Shown here piece after piece: positions 1-7,231 of a DNA stretch of 32,525 nt (positions within the stretch are counted from its first letter, which is position 1; each line of letters begins with the position of its first letter). Below the pieces are notes generated by a model. The model was not told where the DNA came from. It did no database searches and saw nothing but the letters and a program-made list of their open reading frames with translations. The DNA comes from Bacteroidales bacterium UBA4179 (lineage in GTDB: Bacteria > Bacteroidota > Bacteroidia > Bacteroidales > Dysgonomonadaceae), in assembly GCA_002381125.1 (NCBI GenBank), contig DFUT01000005.1:1-32525 (forward strand). Reading direction: 5' to 3'. The translations under genes were made by a program, and so were the position numbers.

Positions 1-179
1 GATTTTATTTAGTCCTAATAATTTTCGTTTTTCAAAAAAAAGTTTTCGAAGATTTATCGATTATTTATAAACAGATTATCAACACGAAATCATTTTTGTT
101 CTTAAAAATAATATCCACCTTTATTTCAGTACTTTTTAGTATTATTTTTAGTAACTTCTTATCAAAAAATCAAGTTGTT

Positions 180-210
180 TTTGAGGATAAAGAAACCTAT
201 TTTAAATTTG
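180..210 (+). promoter_or_regulatory. Bacteroidetes-type promoter for dusB
   Basis: TTTG at 180-183 and TAAATTTG at 203-210 are separated by 19 bases and fit the Bacteroidetes -33/-7 consensus (TTTG, TAnnTTTG). Transcription would begin near 217, about 20 bases before the ATG at 237. This supports the downstream start for dusB and makes the longer upstream reading frame untranslated. Confidence 0.6.
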
Positions 211-236
211 TATATCGAATTTGTTTTGAAGAAATA

Positions 237-1223
237 ATGAAAATAGGAAATATAGAATTTGAAAGATATCCTGTGTTCCTCGCCCCCATGGAAGACGTAA
301 CCGATATCGGTTTCAGGCTTTTATGCAAGAAATTTGGAGCAGATATGGTTTATACCGAATTTGTTTCCAGCGATGCCTTGGTGCGTAATGTGGAACGAAC
401 GCTTCAAAAAATAAACATTTGTGAAGAAGAACGACCGTTAGCTATTCAGATTTACGGTCGCGATCCCGGTGCAATGGCCGAAGCCGCCCAAATATGCGAA
501 GAATCCGATCCCGATATTATCGATATCAATTTCGGTTGTCCTGTGAAGAAAGTTGCCGGTAAAGGTGCAGGTGCAGGTATGCTTCGCGCGCCTGAGTTGA
601 TGTTGGAAATCACCCGAAAAGTAGTTGATGCCGTAAAAAAACCGGTAACCGTAAAAACTCGTTTGGGATGGGACGAAAATTCCAAAATTATTGTAACATT
701 GGCAGAACAATTACAAGATTGCGGCATAGCCGGGTTAACTATTCATGGTCGTACGCGGTCGCAAATGTATAAAGGAGAAGCAGATTGGACGTTGATAAAA
801 GAAGTAAAATCCAATCCACGTATGCAAATACCTATTATTGGCAATGGTGATATCGATTCTCCAGAGGTGTGTAAACAACGTTTTGAGGACACCGGTGTAG
901 ATGCCGTTATGATCGGACGGGCTACTTTTGGTTGTCCATGGATATTTCGTGAGGTAAAGCATTTTTTAAGAACGGGTAAAAAATTACCACCCGAATCTTT
1001 CCGTTGGTATTTGGATGTGCTTAAACAACAGGTATTGGGAAGTGTTCATCGATTAGGTGAGCGTCGTGGAATTTTACATAGTCGTCGTCATTTGGCTGCT
1101 ACTCCCCTATTTAAAGGAATTCCCGATTTTAAACAGACACGCATTGCCATGCTTCGGGCAAATACACTTAAAGAACTTTTTGCTATATTGGATGAAATAC
1201 CCGAAAAATTTCATCTCGATTAG
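237..1223 (+). CDS. dusB: tRNA-dihydrouridine synthase (DusB-like)
   Basis: FMN-dependent TIM-barrel enzyme that reduces uridine to dihydrouridine in the D-loop of cytosolic tRNAs. At 328 aa it has the usual family length. Visible motifs are APMEDVTD near residue 17 (usually APMAGVTD, FMN side), NFGCPVKK with the catalytic Cys101, the phosphate-binding IGNGD at 201-205 and IGRA near 227. The frame is open back to 96, but that upstream part is AT-rich and unlike Dus proteins, and a good promoter lies at 180-210, so I start at 237. The stop overlaps the end of the convergent small gene by 4 bases. DusB is the likeliest subfamily; the Dus paralogues cannot be separated firmly by eye. Confidence 0.93.
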   Translation: MKIGNIEFERYPVFLAPMEDVTDIGFRLLCKKFGADMVYTEFVSSDALVRNVERTLQKINICEEERPLAIQIYGRDPGAMAEAAQICEESDPDIIDINFGCPVKKVAGKGAGAGMLRAPELMLEITRKVVDAVKKPVTVKTRLGWDENSKIIVTLAEQLQDCGIAGLTIHGRTRSQMYKGEADWTLIKEVKSNPRMQIPIIGNGDIDSPEVCKQRFEDTGVDAVMIGRATFGCPWIFREVKHFLRTGKKLPPESFRWYLDVLKQQVLGSVHRLGERRGILHSRRHLAATPLFKGIPDFKQTRIAMLRANTLKELFAILDEIPEKFHLD

Positions 1224-1501
1224 TTGTTTTTTGTTTCTTGCAGTTTTTTAAAATCGGCAGGTGTAAACGGTATATTATCTAAATTTACCGACCGTCGGAT
1301 TTTTTCTTCTTTAGGAGAACAAAGGTCGGCTTCCCTCATTTTTATCTCCGGGATACCCCTTGATAAAGCTACAGATGGTGCGATGGGTTGACCGGTGATT
1401 AATGAGATAGCTGCGGATAACAAGTAATCGGTTGAATCACCAATGGCTACCCATGTTGAGGGAGTATTTTCCCCCTGTATTATCTCCAACGTGAACCACA
1501 T
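1220..1501 (-). CDS. hypothetical protein, 93 aa
   Basis: I do not recognise this protein. It is a soluble-looking chain with no signal peptide or membrane segment; the middle holds a small hydrophobic helix-like stretch (YLLSAAISLITGQPIA) and the C-terminal third is charged and Lys/Glu-rich. It lies downstream of the yciO-like gene on the same strand with a 92-base gap and overlaps the dusB stop by 4 bases, tail to tail. No clear promoter or Shine-Dalgarno is seen, which is common in Bacteroidetes. It could be a chance open frame; the tight convergent packing and normal codon use slightly favour a real gene. Confidence 0.45.
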   Translation of the reverse strand: MWFTLEIIQGENTPSTWVAIGDSTDYLLSAAISLITGQPIAPSVALSRGIPEIKMREADLCSPKEEKIRRSVNLDNIPFTPADFKKLQETKNN

Positions 1502-1593
1502 TTGTATAAGGTCTTAAACAAAACGTGGTAAGTTCCGATGCAGAATAAGTGAAGTTTGTGGCTAAAATATACACAAAATGCAGCAACAAATTT

Positions 1594-2202
1594 TTATAGT
1601 ATCAAAATACCCTTCCCTTGACGAATAATTTGGGGTTCATCTGTTGTGCAATCAACAACCGTTGAGGGTTCAATACCACCATAACCTCCATCAATAACGA
1701 TATCGGCAAAATTTCCCCATTTTTCGTGAATGAGTTCCGGGTCCGTAATATATTCAATCTCGTCGTTTTCATCTTTTATTGAAGTACTTAAAACCGGATT
1801 TTCCAATTGTTTGACAATTTCACGAATAATGTTGTTATCAGGTACGCGAATGCCTACCGTCTTCTTTTTTTTATATATTTTAGGCAGTGATGAAGTAGTT
1901 GGGAGGATAAATGTAAATGGCCCGGGCAGATTTTTCTTCATCAGTTTGAAAATCGGGGTGCTCACTTTGGCGTATTGGCTAATATTGCTCAAATCGTGGC
2001 AAATAATCGACAGGTTGTGTTTTTGAGGATTGATTCCCTTTAAAGCACAAATTTTTTCAACTGCGCGCACATTTAGTGCATCACACCCAATAGCATAAAG
2101 CGTATCGGTGGGATAAATCACTATTCCCCCTTCACGTAAAACGGAAACCACTTTTTCGATTTCACGTGGGCTGGGATTGTCCGGATGAATTTTTATAAGC
2201 AT
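1594..2202 (-). CDS. Sua5/YciO/YrdC/YwlC family protein, YciO-like
   Basis: This family makes threonylcarbamoyl-AMP, the first step towards t6A37 of ANN-decoding tRNAs, or in YciO members is a related enzyme with weaker or uncertain activity. At 202 aa it is close to E. coli YciO, and the resemblance is high throughout: the IHPDNP opening, GGIVIYPTDTLYAIGC (25-40), KKTVGIRVPDN, the LSTS segment and the DxxIDGGYGG...STVVD tail. It lacks the C-terminal extension of archaeal or Bacillus Sua5. It follows fabI by 29 bases on the same strand, so the two are probably co-transcribed. The TC-AMP synthase role is inferred from the family; no other TsaC/Sua5 is in the window. Confidence 0.85.
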   Translation of the reverse strand: MLIKIHPDNPSPREIEKVVSVLREGGIVIYPTDTLYAIGCDALNVRAVEKICALKGINPQKHNLSIICHDLSNISQYAKVSTPIFKLMKKNLPGPFTFILPTTSSLPKIYKKKKTVGIRVPDNNIIREIVKQLENPVLSTSIKDENDEIEYITDPELIHEKWGNFADIVIDGGYGGIEPSTVVDCTTDEPQIIRQGKGILIL

Positions 2203-2231
2203 AACAAATACAAAATTAAAAATATTTAGAT

Positions 2232-3089
2232 TTAACCGTAAATAATTTCTCCTTTTTCGTTTTTAAAATCGTCAAGCCCGTTACTGTATCGTTTCATGGC
2301 TCTGAGGCTCATACCCATACTAGAGAATCCCCCATCATTGTAAAGCGTCTGCATGGTTACTTTTCGTGTAAGATCCGAGAACATCACTATGCAATAATCG
2401 GCACAGTCATCGGCCGAGGCATTCCCTAGGGGAGACATTCTTTCGGCAAAGTCCATCAGATCTTCCATTCCTTTGATTCCACTACCCGCCGTTGTCAGTG
2501 TGGGAGATTGGGAAATGGCATTGATTCGTACACCTTTTTCTCGTCCATAAATATATCCAAAACTGCGTGTTATGGATTCAAGCAACGCTTTGGCATCAGC
2601 CATATCGTTGTAGCCGTAAAACGTACGATGAGCGGCAATATAACTGAGTGTCAACACCGATCCCCCTTCGGCTATGGCATCCATTTTTTTTGCAACTTGC
2701 AGCATTTTATGAAAAGAAATAGCCGATATATCAAGCGTTTTTATCATCAAATCATAATCGAGGTCGTCGTACGTACGTTTTTTACGTACGTTTGGCGACA
2801 TACCGATGGAATGCAGGAGGAAATCGATTTTTCCGCCCAGAATCTCCATCGATTTCGCAAAAACCATTTCCAAATCTTCTATGTTGGTAGCATCGGCAGG
2901 GAGTATTTCAGCGTTTAATTTTTCCCCCAACTTCAGGGTATCGCCCATGCGTACGGCAACGGGTGTGTTCGACAGTGTAATGACCGCGCCTTCCTCAACT
3001 GCTCTTTCGGCTACTTTCCACGCAATGGACATTTCATTCAGTGCACCAAAAATAATACCTCTTTTACCTTCTAATAAATTGTGACTCAT
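2232..3089 (-). CDS. fabI: enoyl-[acyl-carrier-protein] reductase (NADH), FabI
   Basis: Last reductive step of each fatty-acid elongation cycle: trans-2-enoyl-ACP to acyl-ACP in the cytosol. At 285 aa it is slightly longer than E. coli FabI (262). It has the FabI version of the short-chain dehydrogenase fold: N-terminal nucleotide-binding GIIFGALNEMSIAWK (11-25), LLHSIG (91-96), and the catalytic Tyr-x6-Lys pair at Tyr160 and Lys167, followed by the substrate-loop SQSPTLTTAGSGI (193-205). The last 20 residues are a charged tail that I cannot assign. It is the first gene of a probable fabI-yciO unit, with a TACTTTTG box about 80 bases upstream. A GC-rich hairpin lies inside the gene at 2763-2799. 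Confidence 0.95.
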   Translation of the reverse strand: MSHNLLEGKRGIIFGALNEMSIAWKVAERAVEEGAVITLSNTPVAVRMGDTLKLGEKLNAEILPADATNIEDLEMVFAKSMEILGGKIDFLLHSIGMSPNVRKKRTYDDLDYDLMIKTLDISAISFHKMLQVAKKMDAIAEGGSVLTLSYIAAHRTFYGYNDMADAKALLESITRSFGYIYGREKGVRINAISQSPTLTTAGSGIKGMEDLMDFAERMSPLGNASADDCADYCIVMFSDLTRKVTMQTLYNDGGFSSMGMSLRAMKRYSNGLDDFKNEKGEIIYG

Positions 3090-3168
3090 TTTGTTTGTTT
3101 TTTATAAATTCCTCTTTATATGTGTGAGGAGTTTATTGAATATACAATTCTTGAATTTAAAAATTGCA

Positions 3169-3176
3169 CAAAAGTA
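3169..3176 (-). promoter_or_regulatory. -7 promoter element for fabI
   Basis: On the minus strand this reads TACTTTTG, an exact TAnnTTTG match. No clean TTTG is seen about 20 bases further upstream, so the -33 part is weak. The implied leader of about 75 nt contains a small hairpin (TCCTC at 3110-3114 with GAGGA at 3126-3130). Confidence 0.45.
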
Positions 3177-3368
3177 CAAAAAATGTCCATTTAATAAACA
3201 TTTGAAATCGAAATATTGTTTTCGTTTGGGTTTCTTTTATCCATTTCAGACTGAATTTTACACACTTTGTATGATGCTTGTTTTATCGAATTTATACGAA
3301 ACAAAAAAAACATTTTGAAGGAAAATTGTTATTAATGATACAGGTTTGTGTTTATATAAAATGGGGAT

Positions 3369-4094
3369 ATGGTTGTAACATATATTTATCATAGTGGTTA
3401 TGCGATCGAATTCGATGATTTTTCCATACTTATCGATTTTCACAGCGATGTGAAGCGCGATGAAAAGACGTATTGGGTAAAAGATTACTTGTTGGGTAAG
3501 CAAAACGACCTTTATGTGTTATGCACCCATTCGCATCCCGATCATTTCAATCCCGAAATTCTGTTGTGGAAAAAAGAGAAGCCGAATATTCATTATATTT
3601 TTTCGAAAGAATTGTTGTTTAGCCAAAAAACATTGCCTGAAGATGCGTATTATTTGGATAAGGGGGATGTTTATGAAGATGAGCATATACGAATAGAAGC
3701 TTTTGGATCGACCGATGTGGGGAATTCGTTTCTGTTTACCCATAACGACATTCGCTTTTTTCATGCCGGCGATCTCAACAATTGGCATTGGAGCGAAGAG
3801 GTTTCGAAAAAAGAAGCCTTAACCTGCGAAAACAATTTTCTTTGCGAGCTGGAACTCATAGCCGAGCGAACCGATCATATACATGTAGCAATGTTTCCTA
3901 TCGATCCTCGATTGGGGCGCAAGTACATGCGCGGAGCCGAGCAGTTTGTCAAACGCATCAAAACCGATTATTTTTTACCGATGCATTTCGGTGAATGTTA
4001 CGACAAAGCCAATGCTTTCAAACCCTATGCCTCTAAACACGGATGTGCCTATTTGGCGGTAACTCGTCCCGGACAGTCGTTTTGTCTTTATTGA
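3369..4094 (+). CDS. metallo-beta-lactamase-fold hydrolase (UlaG-like)
   Basis: Cytosolic metal-dependent hydrolase of the MBL superfamily; the substrate cannot be deduced. The metal-binding signature is HSHPDH at residues 54-59, with HAGD at 132-135 supplying a further His and Asp and PMHFGE (His206) the last ligand. The short N-terminal strand layout (YIYHSGYAIEFDDFSILIDF) is that of the UlaG/YycJ-like branch, which includes lactonases and many unassigned proteins. It has no signal peptide. It lies upstream of ispG with 37 bases between, and an ispG promoter overlaps its 3' end, so it is likely a separate unit. The start at 3369 is the only ATG that fits the fold. Confidence 0.88.
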   Translation: MVVTYIYHSGYAIEFDDFSILIDFHSDVKRDEKTYWVKDYLLGKQNDLYVLCTHSHPDHFNPEILLWKKEKPNIHYIFSKELLFSQKTLPEDAYYLDKGDVYEDEHIRIEAFGSTDVGNSFLFTHNDIRFFHAGDLNNWHWSEEVSKKEALTCENNFLCELELIAERTDHIHVAMFPIDPRLGRKYMRGAEQFVKRIKTDYFLPMHFGECYDKANAFKPYASKHGCAYLAVTRPGQSFCLY

Positions 4095-4115
4095 TTGGGA
4101 TTTGTGCTAAATTTG
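4081..4115 (+). promoter_or_regulatory. promoter for ispG
   Basis: TTTG at 4081-4084 and TAAATTTG at 4108-4115, spacer 23 bases, match the Bacteroidetes consensus. The -33 box lies in the last codons of the preceding hydrolase gene. Transcription would start near 4122, giving a leader of only about ten bases before the ATG at 4132. Confidence 0.5.
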
Positions 4116-4131
4116 CAAAAAAACAAATTCA

Positions 4132-5988
4132 ATGGATTTTTTCAATTATCATCGTCGTTCTACCGTGGATGTACCTGTAGGCAATCTTATTTTGGGAGGG
4201 AATCATCGCATTGCCATTCAAACGATGACCAATACCTCTACCCTCGACACGGAAGCAAGTGTAGCCCAATGCGAACGTATCGTTGCCGCAGGTGCCGATT
4301 TGATTCGTTTGACTGCCCAAGGTGTGCGCGAAGCCGAGAATCTTCGCAATATAAAATGCGAATTGCGAAAAAAAGGATACACCATCCCCCTTTCGGCAGA
4401 TATTCATTTTAACCCGAAAGCAGCCGAAACAGCAGCAAAAATCGTAGAAAAAGTACGCATCAATCCCGGCAATTTCGCCGACAGACAAAAAGCTTTTTCC
4501 GGAAAGGAATATTCAGAAGAAGAATACGCTCAAGGAATAGAGCATATCCGCACAAAATTTGTTTCTTTTTTAAGCGTTTGCAGGAAATATGGCACAGCCA
4601 TCCGCATTGGCGTGAATCACGGCTCGTTGTCCGACAGAATCATGAGTCGCTACGGCGACACACCCGAGGGTATGGTGGAATCCTGTATGGAATACCTTCG
4701 GATAGCCGTGGAAGAGGAATTTTTCGACATTGTGATTTCGTTGAAAGCATCCAATACGTTATTGATGACCAAGGCTGTTCGTTTACTGATTGAAAGGATG
4801 AACAGCGAAGGGATGCATTTTCCTTTGCATTTGGGGGTAACGGAAGCCGGTGCCGGAGAAGATGGACGCATAAAATCGGCAGTAGGCATTGGTGCCTTGT
4901 TGTCTGATGGGATAGGGGATACCGTTCGCGTTTCGTTGAGTGAAGATCCCGAATATGAAATACCGGTAGCCCGCAAGTTGGTCCATTACATTGCGCAACG
5001 ATCCGGGCACAAACCTATCGACGCCAAACCGTATGAGGGTTTTTCACCATTTTCTATCGAACGTAGAAAGAGTTATGCCGTGGGCAACATTGGAGGCGAT
5101 TTTGTGCCGATAGTCGTTTCTGATCGGAGTAGGACCGGAGACATGGGCATTCGTCCGGATGCCGCCCCCGATTATCTGTATGTGGGCAAACAGCTTCCCA
5201 TCAATTTTCCGAAAGGGAGGAAAGCCATTATCGATTATCGAAAGGGATGGAAAAGCGAAGATGATCGGTTTCCTTTGTTTACGTGCGAAAACAGGCATGA
5301 AATGGGAAAATGTGAGGCCGCTGTGAAATTTTTGAAACTCTCGTATCCCGAATTGACACCCGAAACGCTTGAGGTGCTTAAAAGCTCGAATGATGTCGTG
5401 ATTGTGTTGGAAACTTCGCATGTGAACGGAGTGGGGGAGCAACGGGCATTCTTTCATCGACTCTTGCGCGACGAGTGCAGAATACCGGTGATCATTTGTC
5501 GAGAATATGCCGAAGATGAACCGGAAGACATTCAAATAAAAGCCGGTGCAGATTTGGGTACATTGCTGCTGGATGGCTTTGGCGACGGAATCATGTTGAG
5601 CAACAAGGGAAAAATAGATGTAAGCGATACGGATGCCTATGCTTTTGGCATTTTGCAGGCAGCGCGCGTGAGGATGAGCAAAGCGGAATTTATCTCATGT
5701 CCGGGTTGTGGACGCACCTTGTTCGATTTGCAGGAAACGGTGGCGTTGGTAAAACAAGCGTTGTCGCACCTGAAAAATCTGAAAATTGCCGTGATGGGGT
5801 GCATTGTCAATGGTCCCGGCGAGATGGCCGATGCCGATTATGGTTATGTTGGGTCAGAGCGAGGAAAAATATCGCTCTATAAAAAGCAACAACTCGTAGA
5901 GAAGAATATTCCCGCCGATCAAGCCGTAGAACGACTTATCCGGCTCCTCAAAGAAAACGGCGATTGGGTGGAGCCGGATGAAAATTGA
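4132..5988 (+). CDS. ispG: 4-hydroxy-3-methylbut-2-enyl diphosphate synthase, long form
   Basis: Iron-sulfur enzyme of the MEP isoprenoid pathway that converts MEcPP to HMBPP. At 618 aa it is the long, three-domain form also found in plants and Chlamydia, against about 370 aa in E. coli. The TIM-barrel domain covers roughly residues 1-290 (IQTMTNTSTLDTEASVAQ; LSADIHFNPKAA; VRINPGNF), an inserted domain roughly 290-500, and the C-terminal 4Fe-4S domain carries the three cluster cysteines Cys523 and Cys526 (CPGC) and Cys557, followed by NGPGE with Glu564. All ligands are present, so it should be active. Its own promoter lies just upstream. It converges with the OsmC-like gene with 18 bases between. 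Confidence 0.96.
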   Translation: MDFFNYHRRSTVDVPVGNLILGGNHRIAIQTMTNTSTLDTEASVAQCERIVAAGADLIRLTAQGVREAENLRNIKCELRKKGYTIPLSADIHFNPKAAETAAKIVEKVRINPGNFADRQKAFSGKEYSEEEYAQGIEHIRTKFVSFLSVCRKYGTAIRIGVNHGSLSDRIMSRYGDTPEGMVESCMEYLRIAVEEEFFDIVISLKASNTLLMTKAVRLLIERMNSEGMHFPLHLGVTEAGAGEDGRIKSAVGIGALLSDGIGDTVRVSLSEDPEYEIPVARKLVHYIAQRSGHKPIDAKPYEGFSPFSIERRKSYAVGNIGGDFVPIVVSDRSRTGDMGIRPDAAPDYLYVGKQLPINFPKGRKAIIDYRKGWKSEDDRFPLFTCENRHEMGKCEAAVKFLKLSYPELTPETLEVLKSSNDVVIVLETSHVNGVGEQRAFFHRLLRDECRIPVIICREYAEDEPEDIQIKAGADLGTLLLDGFGDGIMLSNKGKIDVSDTDAYAFGILQAARVRMSKAEFISCPGCGRTLFDLQETVALVKQALSHLKNLKIAVMGCIVNGPGEMADADYGYVGSERGKISLYKKQQLVEKNIPADQAVERLIRLLKENGDWVEPDEN

Positions 5989-6006
5989 ACGATTTTTTAT
6001 TCCTCC

Positions 6007-6441
6007 TTATTTTATAGAGATATGCACCGGTGTGGGATTCGACAGGTTATCCTTCACCGGGCAACGGTTTTCAATGGTGGCCAGCCATTTTTCCAATGTG
6101 GCTTCATCCGCGTCTGTATCCGGGATAATTTCGACGTTGATTTGTTTTAGTCCTGCTCTTTCATCCGTGTCTACTCCCGAGAATTTATCGGGGTTCAATA
6201 TTCCCGATATATTGATTTTCAAGCCATTTAAATTCATATTCATTTCTTTTGCAATTGTATGACCCATTACATTTAAGCAACCGGCCAATGTTGCCAAAAG
6301 ATACTCTATTGGATTGGGGCCTGCATTGGTTCCGCCCATTTCAACCGGTTCGTCAATTACCACTTCAAAACCTCTGGCTTTTGCAATGGTTTTGGTTGGA
6401 TTTTCACTGTGCGCCTTAACGCGAAATGTTAGATCTGCCAT
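6007..6441 (-). CDS. OsmC/Ohr-family protein
   Basis: Small alpha/beta protein of the OsmC superfamily, whose members reduce organic hydroperoxides through a cysteine pair. The two conserved cysteines are visible: Cys55 in the helix GPNPIEYLLATLAGC and Cys127 in NRCPVKD. At 144 aa it has the usual length. The sequence is closer to the general OsmC/YhfA group than to Ohr, which has longer N-terminal strands. It is a single gene on the minus strand, convergent with ispG; no operon partner is present. A peroxide-detoxifying role is inferred from family and cysteines. No clear TAnnTTTG box is found upstream. Confidence 0.88.
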   Translation of the reverse strand: MADLTFRVKAHSENPTKTIAKARGFEVVIDEPVEMGGTNAGPNPIEYLLATLAGCLNVMGHTIAKEMNMNLNGLKINISGILNPDKFSGVDTDERAGLKQINVEIIPDTDADEATLEKWLATIENRCPVKDNLSNPTPVHISIK

Positions 6442-6572
6442 AGTTTTTTGTTTTTAGTTATATAAATTACCCTGTTTTTGATGGATTTTAGTTTTGCTTT
6501 TCTCTTTAAAACATGTAGGTTAGCTGTTTTGTTCAAACGGAACAATTTTTTCCTCCAATTTCACTATTATTC

Positions 6573-6698
6573 TTTAACCAAAACGGCCGTAGTTATTAAA
6601 TCATGTTATTGAAATTTAAGTACCACCGCCGTTGCGGTTAAATTGTGTTATTCATATTTAACCACTGCGGCCGTAAGCATTAAAGCATGTTATCAAAA
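6573..6698. repeat. three tandem degenerate 42-bp repeats
   Basis: Units at 6573-6614, 6615-6656 and 6657-6698 follow one another with an exact 42-base period. Each begins TTTAA, has a GC-rich core (GGCCGTA or CGCCGTT) at the same offset, then wTTAAA and TGTTAT near the end. Read on the + strand from the second base, each unit gives a 14-residue motif of the type L-[TS]-x-x-A-V-x-[IV]-K-x-C-Y-x-x, with many differences in third codon positions; the first unit ends in a stop (TGA). A more decayed trace may lie just before (6500-6572). This is the main content of the 540-base gap between the OsmC gene and the tRNA. Confidence 0.8.
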
Positions 6699-6864
6699 AA
6701 CAAATAAAACGAGCGTTTATACTCGATTTTGATATTGCAACGAGGGCAAAACCGCAGCGTTTGCCGCAACCTTGCCTTCATATTCGACCGCAATATTCGC
6801 AAACCTTACATCCTGTTTTCGGAAAGTGCGTCAAATAGAGGATTGGCATCACATTGTGCGATAT

Positions 6865-6914
6865 CGTAAGTTCAACTTAGAAGTGCGAATTTTCCGGAAA
6901 GTTTTATCGAGGTT
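6865..6914 (+). repeat. solitary IS30-family left end
   Basis: This 50-bp stretch matches the left end of the IS30 remnant at 8427-8476 at 48 of 50 positions and in the same orientation. No transposase sequence follows it; the sequence departs after GAGGTT. It lies 66 bases before the tRNA. It is either a scar left by deletion of an IS30 copy or a dispersed repeat derived from the IS end. Confidence 0.75.
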
Positions 6915-6980
6915 ATTTTTGGTTATTTTCGAAAAAAGTAGTAATATTGCATCCGCTTTTGATGAAAAATTTCATAGTTC

Positions 6981-7054
6981 GGTCCCATAGCTCAGCAGGT
7001 TAGAGCACCTGACTCATAATCAGGGAGTCCTTGGTTCAAGTCCAAGTGGGACCA
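6981..7054 (+). tRNA. tRNA with anticodon CAU (elongator Met or Ile2)
   Basis: A full cloverleaf can be folded: 7-bp acceptor stem GGTCCCA/TGGGACC, D-arm GCTC...GAGC, anticodon stem CCTGA/TCAGG with loop CTCATAA (anticodon CAT at 7015-7017), T-arm CTTGG/CCAAG with TTCAAGT loop, and discriminator A at 7054. The 3' CCA is not encoded. CAU fits either elongator methionine or isoleucine-2 with lysidine at C34. Pairs C4-G69 and C5-G68, which E. coli TilS uses, are present, so Ile2 is possible; it is not the initiator, since base 1 pairs with 72. A terminator follows directly. Confidence 0.95.
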
Positions 7055-7064
7055 CAACTTGTGT

Positions 7065-7099
7065 AAATAACCGCTTAATATTCAGGTGGTTATTTTTTT
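7065..7099 (+). terminator. Rho-independent terminator of the tRNA
   Basis: AAATAACC (7065-7072) pairs with GGTTATTT (7088-7095) and the stem can extend by two or three weaker pairs inward, followed by a T run through 7099. It begins 11 bases after the tRNA. Confidence 0.7.
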
Positions 7100-7231
7100 C
7101 AAGACAAGCTTTACCCCAAATTTTACCCCAGATAATCGATAGTTCAAAATAATTTCAATATTTATCATGGCATACCGGTGGAGAAACCCTAATATAGGTA
7201 ATAATAGGGTGTTATCTCATTTTTTCAAATA

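Noticed and set aside
76..84. DnaA-box-like TTATCAACA
   Set aside because: One mismatch to the consensus, single copy, no origin-type cluster or dnaA/dnaN gene nearby.
96..236. N-terminal extension of the dusB frame
   Set aside because: The extra 47 residues are hydrophobic and unlike Dus proteins, and a good promoter at 180-210 lies inside them.
6772..6990. 72-codon open frame running into the tRNA
   Set aside because: It crosses the solitary IS end and the tRNA 5' end and has no start signal; most likely chance or repeat-derived.
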